Shown: piece after piece, positions 1 through 8,075 of the stretch
Position numbering within the stretch: the stretch's first letter is position 1
Layout: every line of letters starts with the position of its first letter
NCBI GenBank assembly: GCA_016716835.1
Contig: JADJUW010000003.1
Coordinates: forward strand, 62,001-126,000
Source of the DNA: Myxococcales bacterium
GTDB lineage: Bacteria; Myxococcota_A; Polyangia; Haliangiales; Haliangiaceae
Reading direction: 5' to 3'
Length of the DNA: 64,000 nt
Program-made: the position numbers and the translations under genes
Notes under the pieces: generated by a model
Database searches by the model: none
What the model saw: only the letters and a program-made list of their open reading frames with translations
Told to the model about the DNA's origin: nothing

Positions 1-471
1 CGCGCGCTTGCTTTTTTTGCCGACGAGGCGCCTCAGCTGTTATGCCAAGTCGACGGGGTCTGCAACGAGGACTGCACAGGCGGCGTAGACATTGACTGCG
101 GCTGCGACGTAGATGAAGACTGCGCGCCTCTCTTCGGGCGTTTTGAGTGCAGCCCCGCCGGCATGTGCGAAGAATTGGCCCCGGGGGAATTTGGTGACGC
201 ATGCGTCGGCGACGACGATTGCGCCTCGGCTTATTGCGGCGCCGCGGGGCTTTGCACGTTGCCGTGCGAAAATGACGAGGTGTGTCCTGGCGATGCATCG
301 TGCGATCTGGCCGCGGCGGCGACGGGCGGCGAGTGCGTTGCCGCCGTGGGTGGTGACGGCGGCTGTGCTGGCTGCAGCGGCGGCGAGCCGGCGGGGCTGA
401 TTGTAGCGCTGGCGGCGCTCTTCTTTGGCATGTTCAGGCGGCGCGTCGCAAGGTCGTCGAGCGGCGCTTAG
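1..471 (+). CDS. Cys-rich secreted protein with MYXO-CTERM-like tail (5' partial)
   Basis: Frame 1 is open from the first base of the window to the TAG at 469-471, so the gene begins upstream. The visible 156 residues are Cys-rich with regularly spaced Cys pairs and acidic stretches (CNEDC, DCGCDVDEDC, CENDEVCPGDASC), the pattern of short disulfide-bonded repeats in secreted myxobacterial proteins. The C-terminus has the layout of a MYXO-CTERM sorting tail: a Gly/Cys motif (GGCAGCSGG), one hydrophobic segment (GLIVALAALFFGMF) and a basic cluster (RRR). That predicts export, membrane anchoring and possibly proteolytic transfer to the surface. The function of the missing N-terminal part is unknown. 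The tail assignment is by pattern only. Confidence 0.7.
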   Translation, partial: RALAFFADEAPQLLCQVDGVCNEDCTGGVDIDCGCDVDEDCAPLFGRFECSPAGMCEELAPGEFGDACVGDDDCASAYCGAAGLCTLPCENDEVCPGDASCDLAAAATGGECVAAVGGDGGCAGCSGGEPAGLIVALAALFFGMFRRRVARSSSGA

Positions 472-504
472 CCCCGCCTAGGCTCGGGGCCTTCGCGCGC
501 GACG

Positions 505-1164
505 CTACGGCGTGGTCAGTTGATAGCGAACGCGCACGGCCTTGCTACCTGCCTCGATCAGCGTCGTAAAGATTCGAATGTTGTCGTTGCGCAGCAAGGG
601 CGCGACCTGATCTTCAATATAAGTCATCGTGTCCATGCCGAGCTCGGCGTCATTGCCAACGTGATAGAAAAGCTCGCCACTTGCTTGGCCTTGTTCCGCG
701 ATAAAGGTCTTAATTTCGGCATAGGTGGCGGCCGCCTTGGGCCGGCCGATCCGGCGCAGCGTCTTGCCACTCGGCTTGACGGCGCCAGGTTTGGCGCGTT
801 GGTTTAACGCGCGAAAATACCAGGTCGCCTGTGTCGGCCCGGAACCGTCGACGTGAACCACGGTGGTGCGATTGGAGAGTTTGATTCCCGCGCGCGCAAA
901 CTCGGGCTCGGCAGCGGCAAGCTCGGCGTCCGAGATTCCGGCGATCTCGGACTGGTTTAGCTTAAGGCGACCGCTTTGGTGACCCGTGGCTTTGACGCGT
1001 TGTTTTAGCTTGGCGCCAATGAGGGTCGTTGCGCGCGTGGAGATCGGCGCGCGCGCAGGCTTGCTGGCGATCTGTTTTCGCGAGCCGGCTTCGGCGGAGT
1101 CGCCTGGTGCGCCGAGGGCAAGCAGAATTGCGGTGGCGGTGATGATTTGTCGGATTGATTTCAT
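505..1164 (-). CDS. Secreted hypothetical protein
   Basis: I place the start at the ATG that gives MKSIRQIITATAILLALGAP, a good Sec signal peptide (basic N-terminus, hydrophobic core, small residues before the cut). The open frame extends 26 codons further upstream but that part looks non-coding. The mature protein of about 195 residues is Lys/Arg-rich at first and then contains mixed alpha/beta sequence ending in a strand-like segment (KAVRVRYQLTTP). I do not recognise a family. It lies 120 bp downstream of the likely true end of the DUF4105 gene on the same strand and could be the last gene of that unit. Export to the periplasm or beyond is the only inference I would make. Confidence 0.6.
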   Translation of the reverse strand: MKSIRQIITATAILLALGAPGDSAEAGSRKQIASKPARAPISTRATTLIGAKLKQRVKATGHQSGRLKLNQSEIAGISDAELAAAEPEFARAGIKLSNRTTVVHVDGSGPTQATWYFRALNQRAKPGAVKPSGKTLRRIGRPKAAATYAEIKTFIAEQGQASGELFYHVGNDAELGMDTMTYIEDQVAPLLRNDNIRIFTTLIEAGSKAVRVRYQLTTP

Positions 1165-1177
1165 ATTGTCCGACTTA

Positions 1178-2575
1178 CTAAGCAAATAACAGACCAATGT
1201 CGAGCGGACGCAAGTATACGAATTTGCGAGCGATGGCCGCACCGTGGTGGCCAGTTGACCCGCCGATAGTGGGGAGGCGTGGCCCTAGCGCTTCGCGGCG
1301 CCGCGCGCGATCACGCCGCTGGGACGCTTGGGTAGCTGCACTTTGTCCGGACGACCGGCGTTGGCACCGCCTCGATGCCCCATCAGCGCGAGCACCAGAA
1401 AAGGCAGACCAATCATGGCCATTGGCGCCCACAGGCTGCCGCAGCACGCCGACCACGGCCAGCCATGCGACCGCCGCCAATACGCCAACCTTGATGCGCG
1501 CGTAGAGTTGCTTGCGCGGCCACGCGAGGAAAAGGATAGCGACATCAATGGGCCAATACATCAAGGCCACCTCATTGATGCGCAGGCTGGGAATCGCGCT
1601 GATCGCGACGAGCGTCCAGATCACAAGCCCCATGAAAAGCGTTGGCACCATCGCGATGGCGAGCGCCGTGCGCGTAAGGCGTCGCCGCCACAGCGCGAGC
1701 GCGATCAGCGCGGCGGCGCCGAGGCCAATCAACGCCACGACCTCGCGACCCTTGCTCCCCTCAGAGGGAAACGGGGGCCCGCGACGCTGATAGATTAGTT
1801 CGGGCACGACGCCGAGCCGAGTCGCGACGTTGATGCGCACTTCGTCAGGGAGAAACATTTTTTCGTAGAGCGTCGGCGGCACATCGATGTCGCGCCCGAC
1901 GGCGAAATCGGAAATCGCGAGCAGCGGAGGAAACTCGGCCAGCCCGCTGTAGCCGAGCTCGCGAAAGGTGCGGAGGTCGGCAGGATCGGGCTTAGCTGCG
2001 TCCGCGCGCAGCGCGCCGGCAAAGGTGTCGTCGATCATGTCGCGCAGCCGCGTCGTGCAGTTGTCAAAGAAGTGATCGTATTCGTAGTAGCGGCGGCTTT
2101 CATGGAGGTCGCCCCACAGCTTGGCCTCGAGCGCGCGCGCCTGCGCTGGCGTGGTTGGCAAGATCTGGCGCCAAATGGTGCGGTCTTCCCAAGTGTAGAA
2201 GCGAAGGGTTTCTTCCAGCGCCGCGGGTTCGACCCAAAATTTTGTCGTGCCGCGCAAGAAGCCCCACACCAGCCCCTTGGCGTTGGCAAAATCAGTGACG
2301 CCGTAGTTTAAACAAACGTCGCCGGGGGCGTGTTCATAGTGCAGGCACAAGGCGGCGTGGCCATACTTTTCAAAAATCACCGGGCCGCGCTCGAAGGTGT
2401 AGAGGTCAACCCGCGGTGGCTCGGCGCTGGGTGGAATTTGCCCGTTGTAGTCGGCGGCGCGCAGCTGCCGCGGCTGGCCAAGCGCGGTCGTGGCGGTTGC
2501 GATCGCAAAGCCGAGCGCGAGCGCAGCGGCGTACCATAAGCGTCCCGACGGGGGCAGGCAGCGCAGGCGAGTCAT
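1178..2575 (-). CDS. DUF4105 (Lnb N-terminal domain) membrane protein, probable frameshift near the 3' end
   Basis: After a signal sequence (residues 1-34), the N-terminal half carries DUF4105 hallmarks: a domain beginning LYTFERGPVIFEKYGHAAL and the motif YYEYDHFFDNCTTRLRD, whose Cys resembles the proposed catalytic Cys of this NlpC/P60-like periplasmic domain. Several membrane segments follow (from about residue 275). The ATG overlaps the stop of the upstream M16 gene (ATGA), so the two are co-transcribed. The last ~85 residues of the uninterrupted frame are Arg/Gln/Ser-rich and unlike a membrane protein. In another frame from about 1,440 the sequence continues naturally as LWAPMAMIGLPFLVLALMG and ends at a stop at 1285-1287. 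I therefore think the true end is 1285 and that one extra base lies near 1,433-1,440. Confidence 0.75.
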   Translation of the reverse strand: MTRLRCLPPSGRLWYAAALALGFAIATATTALGQPRQLRAADYNGQIPPSAEPPRVDLYTFERGPVIFEKYGHAALCLHYEHAPGDVCLNYGVTDFANAKGLVWGFLRGTTKFWVEPAALEETLRFYTWEDRTIWRQILPTTPAQARALEAKLWGDLHESRRYYEYDHFFDNCTTRLRDMIDDTFAGALRADAAKPDPADLRTFRELGYSGLAEFPPLLAISDFAVGRDIDVPPTLYEKMFLPDEVRINVATRLGVVPELIYQRRGPPFPSEGSKGREVVALIGLGAAALIALALWRRRLTRTALAIAMVPTLFMGLVIWTLVAISAIPSLRINEVALMYWPIDVAILFLAWPRKQLYARIKVGVLAAVAWLAVVGVLRQPVGANGHDWSAFSGARADGASRRCQRRSSGQSAATQASQRRDRARRREALGPRLPTIGGSTGHHGAAIARKFVYLRPLDIGLLFA

Positions 2576-4872
2576 GGCCCCGGCGTCTCTTTCGTGGTGT
2601 CGGCGTCGCGGCCCATCGCCGGGCTGGCATTGGCGCTGACCGCCGGCTTCTTAAACTGCGCGGGATCAACCGCGACGTTCCACTCGAACTTGGAAATCAC
2701 CAGTGTCACCGTCTCGTCGCCGCCCAGCGTGGTGCGCTTGTGCGCGACCAGGATGCCGCCTATTGGCTTATAGTCCTCAAGGCTAATCGTGCCAACGCCG
2801 GCGCCCTCGGGAAATGCGACCATGGTGACGAGCTTGGTCTTGTCGTCGACAAACAGGGTCGCGGTGAAGCGCTTGTCGGGTGAGGTGACGTTGACCTTGG
2901 TCAGCGTCGTGCCGTCGACCTTTTCTTGGCCAACCCAGCGCACCTGCGCCCCCGGCGCGAGATGGCGCAGCAAGATGAAATCGGGATCAAGCCAACGCTC
3001 GCGTTCGACCGTGTCGGCGTCGATCGCCGCGACGTCGACCAGGCCCTTGGGCGTATCTTGCCACGCGCCGCCGGCGCCCATCGCATAGCTGATGCGAATC
3101 GACTTGTTGAGCACGAGGTCGACGCGCGAGTCGCTCGGCAGCGACCACAGGCGGGTGATGTCGACGTCGACCACCTGCGACGATCGCTTCATCGCGCCGC
3201 TGGCGGTCAGGCGCAGGGATTTGCGCGCGGCCAGCGCGGCGCGGCCGCCTTTCTTGGCGAGCGCCGCGTCGAGCAGGGCCCGCGCCTTGGCGGCGAGCTT
3301 GGGGTCTTCGGGCAGCTCACGCCTCGCTACCGGCGTTACGACATCGCGGATGGAGGCGCGCTCGTAAGTGAGCTTTAGCTTATCGAGCTGCGGCGCGATC
3401 TTCGCGGCATCGCCGACAATCGCGATCGCGATGCTGGTGGTACCAAGGAGCTCGGCCGCCGCGCCGGCGACGCTGGCTTGATCCGACTTGTCGAGCACCA
3501 CGGGAAAATTTTCGACATACGCGGCATCGAAGTCATGCAACTCCGCGGCGAGCAGGCTGCTGGCAATGGCGCTCGCGGTCTCAAAGCGTAGTCCATAGCT
3601 GCCACCGAGGTAGGCGACGGCCTCGTCCACCTCTCCTGCGCTTGGGCCCTCGCTCTGCATCTTCTTGATCTCGCGAAGCAACATGGTTAGCGTGGCCGCT
3701 GCCTCGCTGGTGCGGGTCGCCGCGGTTGCAACCCACGCGCCGCGCTCGCGGTTGCGATCGAAGGTCGTTGTTGCGGAGGGTGCGCCGCCGCCGGCGCCGT
3801 CACTGCGCAGGCTGCGGATCAGGCGTGCGCCCGCGCCACCGCCGAGCACGTGGTTCCACACCAAGGTGTCAAAGAAGCGAGAATCCTGGTGCGCGATGCC
3901 GGGTAGCGCCACGGCGATTTGTGCCTGCGCCTGACCTGGCATGTCGATTAGTCGCAGGGTGCGGTTCGCAATGGGGCTCGCCGCAGTTGCTGGCGCTACC
4001 GCGCGGCCTTGGCCTCGCCATCCAGCGAATTGTGCGGTGATGGTGCGCTTAGCCGAGGGCGCGGCGACATTGCCGACCACGACCAGCGTCGCACGCTCCG
4101 GGCGATTGGCGGCGGCATGCCACGCGCGCAAGTCGCCCTGCGAAATGCTGCGCAGGCTCGCCATGCTCATCACGCGCCCGCGGGGATGATCGTTGCTCCA
4201 CAAGAGATTCTGAGCATGCACGGCGGCCATCGCCGCGGCACTCTCCTCGGTCGCCTGCACTTGGCCCGCGAGGCGCTCGCCAACGGACGGCATTTCCGCC
4301 GGCGCAAACGCGGGCGCGGCGAGGGCCTCATGCATCAACGAGAGGCAGGTCGCGAGGTGGGCGGCCTGCGCGTCGCATTTTAAAACTGTTGCCTCGTAGC
4401 TGGCATCGCTGGCCAGCGAACCTCCCGTCGCCGCAATCGCGCGCGCGAAGGCCGCCGCGTCTCGCTTGGTCGTACCGCGCAGCAACATTTGCGCGACGAA
4501 CGCGGCGAGGCCTGGTTGATCTGCGGGGTCGGCGCTCCAGCCATTGGCAATCGCCAACTGGACGCTGAGCACCGGCGCATCCGCCTTGGCGACGATCAGG
4601 ACCTTCATGCCGTTTGGCAGCTTAAACTGCGTGATTGGCGGCAATGCCACCGCGGCTAGCGGTGCGAACTCGGGTGGCTTGATTAGATCTTCACGCCCCG
4701 CCCATGGGTCATCGGCCGCAACCGCGACGGCATCGCTCACGCCCACGCTCGGCAGGCTGAGCCCTTTTGAGGCGACGGGTTTGGCACACGCTACAAACAG
4801 CAAGGCCGCGGCGCCGCAAGCGAGCAGCGCGATCGAGGCGCGCAAATTATTATGGTTGGGCGATCGTTTCAT
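2572..4872 (-). CDS. M16 peptidase-like lipoprotein lacking the zinc motif, fused to a LolA-like domain
   Basis: The protein has 766 residues. A lipoprotein signal (LLFVAC, Cys29) is followed by an M16 (pitrilysin/mitochondrial processing peptidase) fold. Where active members have HxxEH, this one reads GLAAFVAQMLLRGT, so the zinc ligands are absent. The second M16 half is recognisable (GVDEAVAYLGGSYGLR and similar). From about residue 510 the sequence switches to a beta-rich domain (KGGRAALAARKSLRLTASG ... ISKFEWNVAVDPAQFKKP) resembling LolA/LolB or outer-membrane lipoprotein-sorting proteins. It overlaps the upstream catalytic M16 gene and the downstream DUF4105 gene by ATGA, so the likely role is the non-catalytic partner of an active/inactive M16 heterodimer at the cell envelope. 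The LolA-like call is weaker than the M16 call. Confidence 0.8.
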   Translation of the reverse strand: MKRSPNHNNLRASIALLACGAAALLFVACAKPVASKGLSLPSVGVSDAVAVAADDPWAGREDLIKPPEFAPLAAVALPPITQFKLPNGMKVLIVAKADAPVLSVQLAIANGWSADPADQPGLAAFVAQMLLRGTTKRDAAAFARAIAATGGSLASDASYEATVLKCDAQAAHLATCLSLMHEALAAPAFAPAEMPSVGERLAGQVQATEESAAAMAAVHAQNLLWSNDHPRGRVMSMASLRSISQGDLRAWHAAANRPERATLVVVGNVAAPSAKRTITAQFAGWRGQGRAVAPATAASPIANRTLRLIDMPGQAQAQIAVALPGIAHQDSRFFDTLVWNHVLGGGAGARLIRSLRSDGAGGGAPSATTTFDRNRERGAWVATAATRTSEAAATLTMLLREIKKMQSEGPSAGEVDEAVAYLGGSYGLRFETASAIASSLLAAELHDFDAAYVENFPVVLDKSDQASVAGAAAELLGTTSIAIAIVGDAAKIAPQLDKLKLTYERASIRDVVTPVARRELPEDPKLAAKARALLDAALAKKGGRAALAARKSLRLTASGAMKRSSQVVDVDITRLWSLPSDSRVDLVLNKSIRISYAMGAGGAWQDTPKGLVDVAAIDADTVERERWLDPDFILLRHLAPGAQVRWVGQEKVDGTTLTKVNVTSPDKRFTATLFVDDKTKLVTMVAFPEGAGVGTISLEDYKPIGGILVAHKRTTLGGDETVTLVISKFEWNVAVDPAQFKKPAVSANASPAMGRDADTTKETPGP

Positions 4873-6284
4873 GGCGTAGCCTTCTTCGGCGTTGAGAGGG
4901 GGGTGACAGCCGCAGCGGGCGAGGTCGACGGCGGAACATAGGCAATCGTCGCGCGCTGGGCGTCGAGGTGCGTCGCCGCCACGCGCCGAATGTCGGCGGC
5001 GCTGACCCGCGCCATTTGGGTGAGCTGCGTCGCGAACGCCGCGGGGTCGCCGTTGACGATCCAGCTATTGCCAAGCAGCTGGGCCAGGTCGCTGCTGCGT
5101 TCGAGCTGTCGCATCGCGCCATCGATTAGCCGCGCCTTCACCAAGGCAAGGTCCTTCTCGTCGACGTCACGCGAGGCCAAGCGAGCCACCTCGTCTAAGA
5201 TCGCGGCCTGCACCGCCTCGCGGCTCGCAGGATCGAGAAAGGCGGCAAAGGCGATGAGCTGGCTTGGGTGTTCGCGCACCAAGATAGGCGATGAGGTTTG
5301 AAACGCCAACGGCCCTTTGGTCGCGCCATCGGCCCGGCTCATGCGGCGCGCAAGTCGCGAAGCCGGCCCATCGCCGAGCAGCGCCGAGATTACGCGCAGC
5401 GGCGCAATGTCGGCGTGACCTCCGCGCGGAATGGGAAATCCAACCATGATCATGCCCACCGCGCTGGCCTCGGCAGTGACGGTGCGCGGCGCCGTTTGCG
5501 CCGGCTCGAGGGCGGCGTCAGCGGGACGCGGAGGCTGGCCTGCCGCCGCGATCGGACCAAAAAATTTCGTCGCGCCGGCAACCACCTCGGCGAGCGTCGT
5601 GTCGCCGACGACCACGAGCAGCGCGTTGTTAGGTTGATAGTACGCGTCGTAAAACGCGCGCAAGGTCGCCTCGTCAATCGCGTCGACATCGGCGGCGCTA
5701 CCGTCGGCCGTCCACGCATAAGGATGGCTGCGAAAGGCGGTGGCCAAAAAGGTGAGCAGGCCCTTGGTCACCGGCGCTGCCAGCAACTGGCGAAGCTCGC
5801 GCTGCATCGCGCCGCGCGCGGCCGCAAGCGCCTCAGGCTGAAACACGAGCCCGCGCATGCGGTCGGCCTCGAGCTGCAGCACCGTCGCGAGATACGCCTT
5901 AGGCACGACGTTTTGGAAATAGGTTGCGTCCTCGGTGGTCGTGGCGCCGACGTAGCCACCGACGCGATTGAGCATGCGCGCGTGATCGTCGGGACGCACG
6001 CCCGTCGAGCCCATGAACATGAGATGCTCAAACATGTGGGCGGTACCGCGCCGCGTTTTGGACTCGTCCTTTGAGCCGACCTTGTACCAAATCTGGACGG
6101 CGACGAGCGGTGCGCTCGTGCGCGTCACCACGACCACCTGCAGGCCATTGGGCAGCTCGGCGGTTTGAACCTCGGCGCTAGGCAGCGCCACATCGGCAAG
6201 CGCCAAGCGCGTTCCTGTGGCGGTGGTGGACGCCACCATGATTGACGCGGCGAACAGTACTTGGCATCCAAGGCGAGTTGGCAT
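4869..6284 (-). CDS. M16 family zinc metallopeptidase, catalytic subunit
   Basis: From the ATG at 6284 the protein has 471 residues: a signal peptide (to about residue 30), then the N-terminal M16 domain with intact inverted zinc motif HMFEH (residues 83-87), the downstream Glu region (NVVPKAYLATVLQLEADRM) and a second homologous half. The open frame continues 25 codons upstream, but that extension is Arg/Pro-rich and precedes the signal peptide, so I reject it. The gene overlaps the next one by ATGA. Active M16 subunits next to inactive paralogues are a known arrangement (MPP alpha/beta, bacterial PqqL-like pairs), so this gene and its neighbour probably form one periplasmic protease. The substrate is unknown; peptides or misfolded outer-membrane proteins are guesses. 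Confidence 0.9.
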   Translation of the reverse strand: MPTRLGCQVLFAASIMVASTTATGTRLALADVALPSAEVQTAELPNGLQVVVVTRTSAPLVAVQIWYKVGSKDESKTRRGTAHMFEHLMFMGSTGVRPDDHARMLNRVGGYVGATTTEDATYFQNVVPKAYLATVLQLEADRMRGLVFQPEALAAARGAMQRELRQLLAAPVTKGLLTFLATAFRSHPYAWTADGSAADVDAIDEATLRAFYDAYYQPNNALLVVVGDTTLAEVVAGATKFFGPIAAAGQPPRPADAALEPAQTAPRTVTAEASAVGMIMVGFPIPRGGHADIAPLRVISALLGDGPASRLARRMSRADGATKGPLAFQTSSPILVREHPSQLIAFAAFLDPASREAVQAAILDEVARLASRDVDEKDLALVKARLIDGAMRQLERSSDLAQLLGNSWIVNGDPAAFATQLTQMARVSAADIRRVAATHLDAQRATIAYVPPSTSPAAAVTPLSTPKKATP

Positions 6285-6382
6285 AGATGCGCGGCACCCT
6301 ACCGCCCGCCCAGTGGGGTCGCGACACGGGCTGGGTGCTTTTGTCGATCTCCGGCGCAATATATCGTAACTATCCTTAATTA

Positions 6383-6411
6383 TTACAAGACAGTTCTCGC
6401 TGCACTGTATT
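6383..6411 (+). promoter_or_regulatory. Candidate sigma70-type promoter
   Basis: TTACAA and TGTATT are separated by exactly 17 bp in a conspicuously AT-rich stretch upstream of the small conserved gene at 6503. A TTGACG follows at 6420 but has a poor -10 partner. Consensus-type promoters are hard to recognise in high-GC deltaproteobacteria, so this is a weak call. Confidence 0.3.
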
Positions 6412-6502
6412 TATGGCCCTTGACGGAAATACAAAATGCGCTACAAAGAAGGCTCTGGGATCTTGGCGAATTCGCTAGGAGATTGGGCAAGGAGGAGGCG
6501 TC

Positions 6503-6736
6503 GTGGCAGCCATTCAACAGTCAGCATCTAATTCAATTTCAGCGTCAGGTCCCATCGGCGTTAAGGTTTTCTCAGCCACCAAAGCGAAGGAACGCGAGGT
6601 TCTGGGCGAATACATAACCGAATGGATCGCAACTCACCCAGATGTTGAAATTTTCGACAAAATCGTGACGCAATCGTCAGATTCAGAGTTTCATTGTTTA
6701 ACGATTACGCTGTTTTACAGACAAAAAGCGGCTTAG
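6503..6736 (+). CDS. Small conserved protein of unknown function
   Basis: A GTG start follows a strong ribosome binding site (GGAGGAGG, 6491-6498) at good spacing, which fixes the 77-residue product. It has no signal peptide or membrane segment. A Ser-rich N-terminus leads into VKVFSATKAKEREVLGEYIT and then a beta-like segment (QSSDSEFHCLTITLFYRQ). The second part suggests a small alpha/beta cytoplasmic domain. I have the impression that short proteins with a similar QSSD..FHC signature occur in other deltaproteobacteria, but I cannot name a family. Base composition is lower in GC than in the neighbouring protease genes. The ribosomal protein gene rpsU lies 88 bp downstream on the same strand. 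Confidence 0.65.
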   Translation: MAAIQQSASNSISASGPIGVKVFSATKAKEREVLGEYITEWIATHPDVEIFDKIVTQSSDSEFHCLTITLFYRQKAA

Positions 6737-6824
6737 GAGACCGGGTGGGCACCTGCTGGCTCTAATTGGCTTCCCGATCTATTTGATCTCGCCTGGGCAA
6801 TAGAGTACCTACCTCAGTCTATTT

Positions 6825-7073
6825 ATGGACAACGGATTCGGAAAACCAGTTGAAGTTGAGGTTCGCGATAGCCTTGAAAAGGCGATGAAGATCCTCAAGC
6901 AAAAGATGTCTAAAGAAGGCGTCTTGCAAGAAATCAAGCGCCGCCGGTTTTACGAAAAACCGAGCGTCAAAAAGAAGCGTAAATCGCGCGAAGCCAAGAA
7001 GCGCACGCGCCGCGAAATGAAGCGCAAGGTCTCCTTCACCCCCATGGCCGGCGCCAAGCCCGAGCGTACTTAG
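6825..7073 (+). CDS. rpsU: 30S ribosomal protein S21 (bS21)
   Basis: The 82-residue product is extremely basic and has the S21 layout: an N-terminal beta strand (VEVEVRDSLEKAMKILKQKM) that positions the helix, then the conserved GVLQEIKRRRFYEKPS and a Lys/Arg tail (KKKRKSREAKKRTRREMKRK). S21 binds the 30S platform near the anti-SD and helps initiation on natural mRNAs. The tail is about 10 residues longer than in E. coli, ending FTPMAGAKPERT. No good SD precedes the ATG, which is common for genes of S21 itself. A short hairpin with a T-run overlaps the stop codon. Confidence 0.92.
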   Translation: MDNGFGKPVEVEVRDSLEKAMKILKQKMSKEGVLQEIKRRRFYEKPSVKKKRKSREAKKRTRREMKRKVSFTPMAGAKPERT

Positions 7074-7093
7074 GGTCACTCACCACCCTTTTT
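7072..7093 (+). terminator. Possible rho-independent terminator after rpsU
   Basis: AGGGT (7072-7076) pairs with ACCCT (7085-7089) across an 8-nt loop and runs into TTTTT (7089-7093). The stem is only five base pairs and overlaps the rpsU stop codon, so the call is modest. Confidence 0.4.
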
Positions 7094-7153
7094 AGTTAAA
7101 AAAAATCGAGTAGTTGCACTGCAAAGTGCGGGATTTGCAATAGCGCTCCGTCG

Positions 7154-7909
7154 CTAGCAGACGCGCCCCGACAAGATAGCAAGCGGCATGCGAACCGAGA
7201 TGGGTTCGTTCTCGTCGATTTTGGCAACCGCTCGTGCGAGTAGGTCATCGACAGCGGCCGAGACATCCGCGTTTTGGCGGCTCACTTTATAGGCCGACCA
7301 CGTCATTAAATACTCGGCGAGTTGTTGCGACGACAACTCTAGTTCGATCGCGAAGGCCGGCGCGCTTACGTGTGGGAACGGGCAGCCGACGGCGGCTGAT
7401 TGATAGCCGTCCCACAACAGGCGATTATTTTCTGCCCAGTAGGGTTCAACCAGCGCGCGAAATGGCGCGACTAGCGCTTTATCGATGGCTGGCGAAACGT
7501 GCGGCCAGGCATAACCGAAGGCGCAAAAAAAGGCGCCCGGTGCGGCAACGCGCCTGACCTCTTGCCAGAACGCATTCGTAGCAAACCAATGCAGTGCCTG
7601 CGCGACCACAATGAGATCTGTTTGATGCGCGGGGAGGCCACACGCCTCGGCACTGGCGACGCGGTACTCAACGTTTGCGAGCTGCGCCGCTTGTTCAATT
7701 TGGGCCGCACTAACATCTGTCGCGATGACGCGCTCAAAGTACGGCGCTATGCCAACCGCTGCCTGGCCATTTCCGGTGGCGCAATCCCATGCGGCTACCT
7801 TGCGGCTACACTGTGAGGCGAGCCAATGGAACAGCGGCTCGGGGTATCTCGGTCGCGCCCGCGCGTACGACGCCGAGGCTTCCGAAAACGTGTTGCGCGG
7901 TGACGTCAT
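7154..7909 (-). CDS. Class I SAM-dependent methyltransferase
   Basis: The product has 251 residues from the ATG at 7909. The open frame reaches a TTG at 7921, but MTSPRNTFSEASASYARARP matches the usual start of this family, where a F....YARYRPxYP signature precedes the SAM domain. The SAM-binding core is visible: AWDCATGNGQAAVG (motif I, about residues 43-56), RVIATDVSAAQIEQA (motif II) and DLIVVAQALHWF (motif IV). This is the Methyltransf_11 group related to trans-aconitate methyltransferase and yeast Crg1. The acceptor cannot be told from sequence; small carboxylic acids or lipids are typical for relatives. It stands alone, convergent with rpsU. No SD is obvious. Confidence 0.85.
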   Translation of the reverse strand: MTSPRNTFSEASASYARARPRYPEPLFHWLASQCSRKVAAWDCATGNGQAAVGIAPYFERVIATDVSAAQIEQAAQLANVEYRVASAEACGLPAHQTDLIVVAQALHWFATNAFWQEVRRVAAPGAFFCAFGYAWPHVSPAIDKALVAPFRALVEPYWAENNRLLWDGYQSAAVGCPFPHVSAPAFAIELELSSQQLAEYLMTWSAYKVSRQNADVSAAVDDLLARAVAKIDENEPISVRMPLAILSGRVC

Positions 7910-7947
7910 GAGGGGCACCAAGCATATACCGTCGTAAGCGCGCGCAT

Positions 7948-7976
7948 AAAAAAAGGGCGACCTTGCGGCCGCCCTT
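7948..7976 (-). terminator. Rho-independent terminator on the minus strand
   Basis: Read on the minus strand, a stem of AAGGGCG with CGCCCTT (plus an inner GG/CC pair and a tetraloop GCAA) is followed at once by a run of seven T. It lies downstream of the 19-codon mini-ORF at 8016-8075 and would end a short transcript from the 8.1 kb region. There is no T-run in the other direction, so it serves the minus strand. Confidence 0.75.
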
Positions 7977-8015
7977 GCGAAGACTCTTGCGCCTTACGGC
8001 GCGGTTAGGAGGAAG

Positions 8016-8075
8016 TTAGAAAATGCCCTCCGACACGAGTACTTCCGATTGACGTACGTTCTGTTTACAGTGCAT
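8016..8075 (-). CDS. Candidate 19-residue mini-ORF with a self-complementary ribosome binding site
   Basis: AGGAGGAAG (minus strand, 8091-8083) sits exactly 7 nt before an ATG that opens a 19-codon frame, MHCKQNVRQSEVLVSEGIF, ending with TAA at 8018-8016. The nine bases directly after the stop (8015-8007) are CTTCCTCCT, the perfect complement of the SD, so the mRNA can fold with the SD closed. A GCGCC/GGCGC hairpin (7989-8002) and a strong terminator follow. The unit therefore looks like a short independent transcript, either encoding a regulatory or leader peptide or acting as a structured small RNA. No longer gene lies between it and its terminator. The peptide resembles nothing I know. The same inverted repeat also provides an SD for a 9-codon frame on the plus strand (ATG at 8023). 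Confidence 0.45.
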   Translation of the reverse strand: MHCKQNVRQSEVLVSEGIF

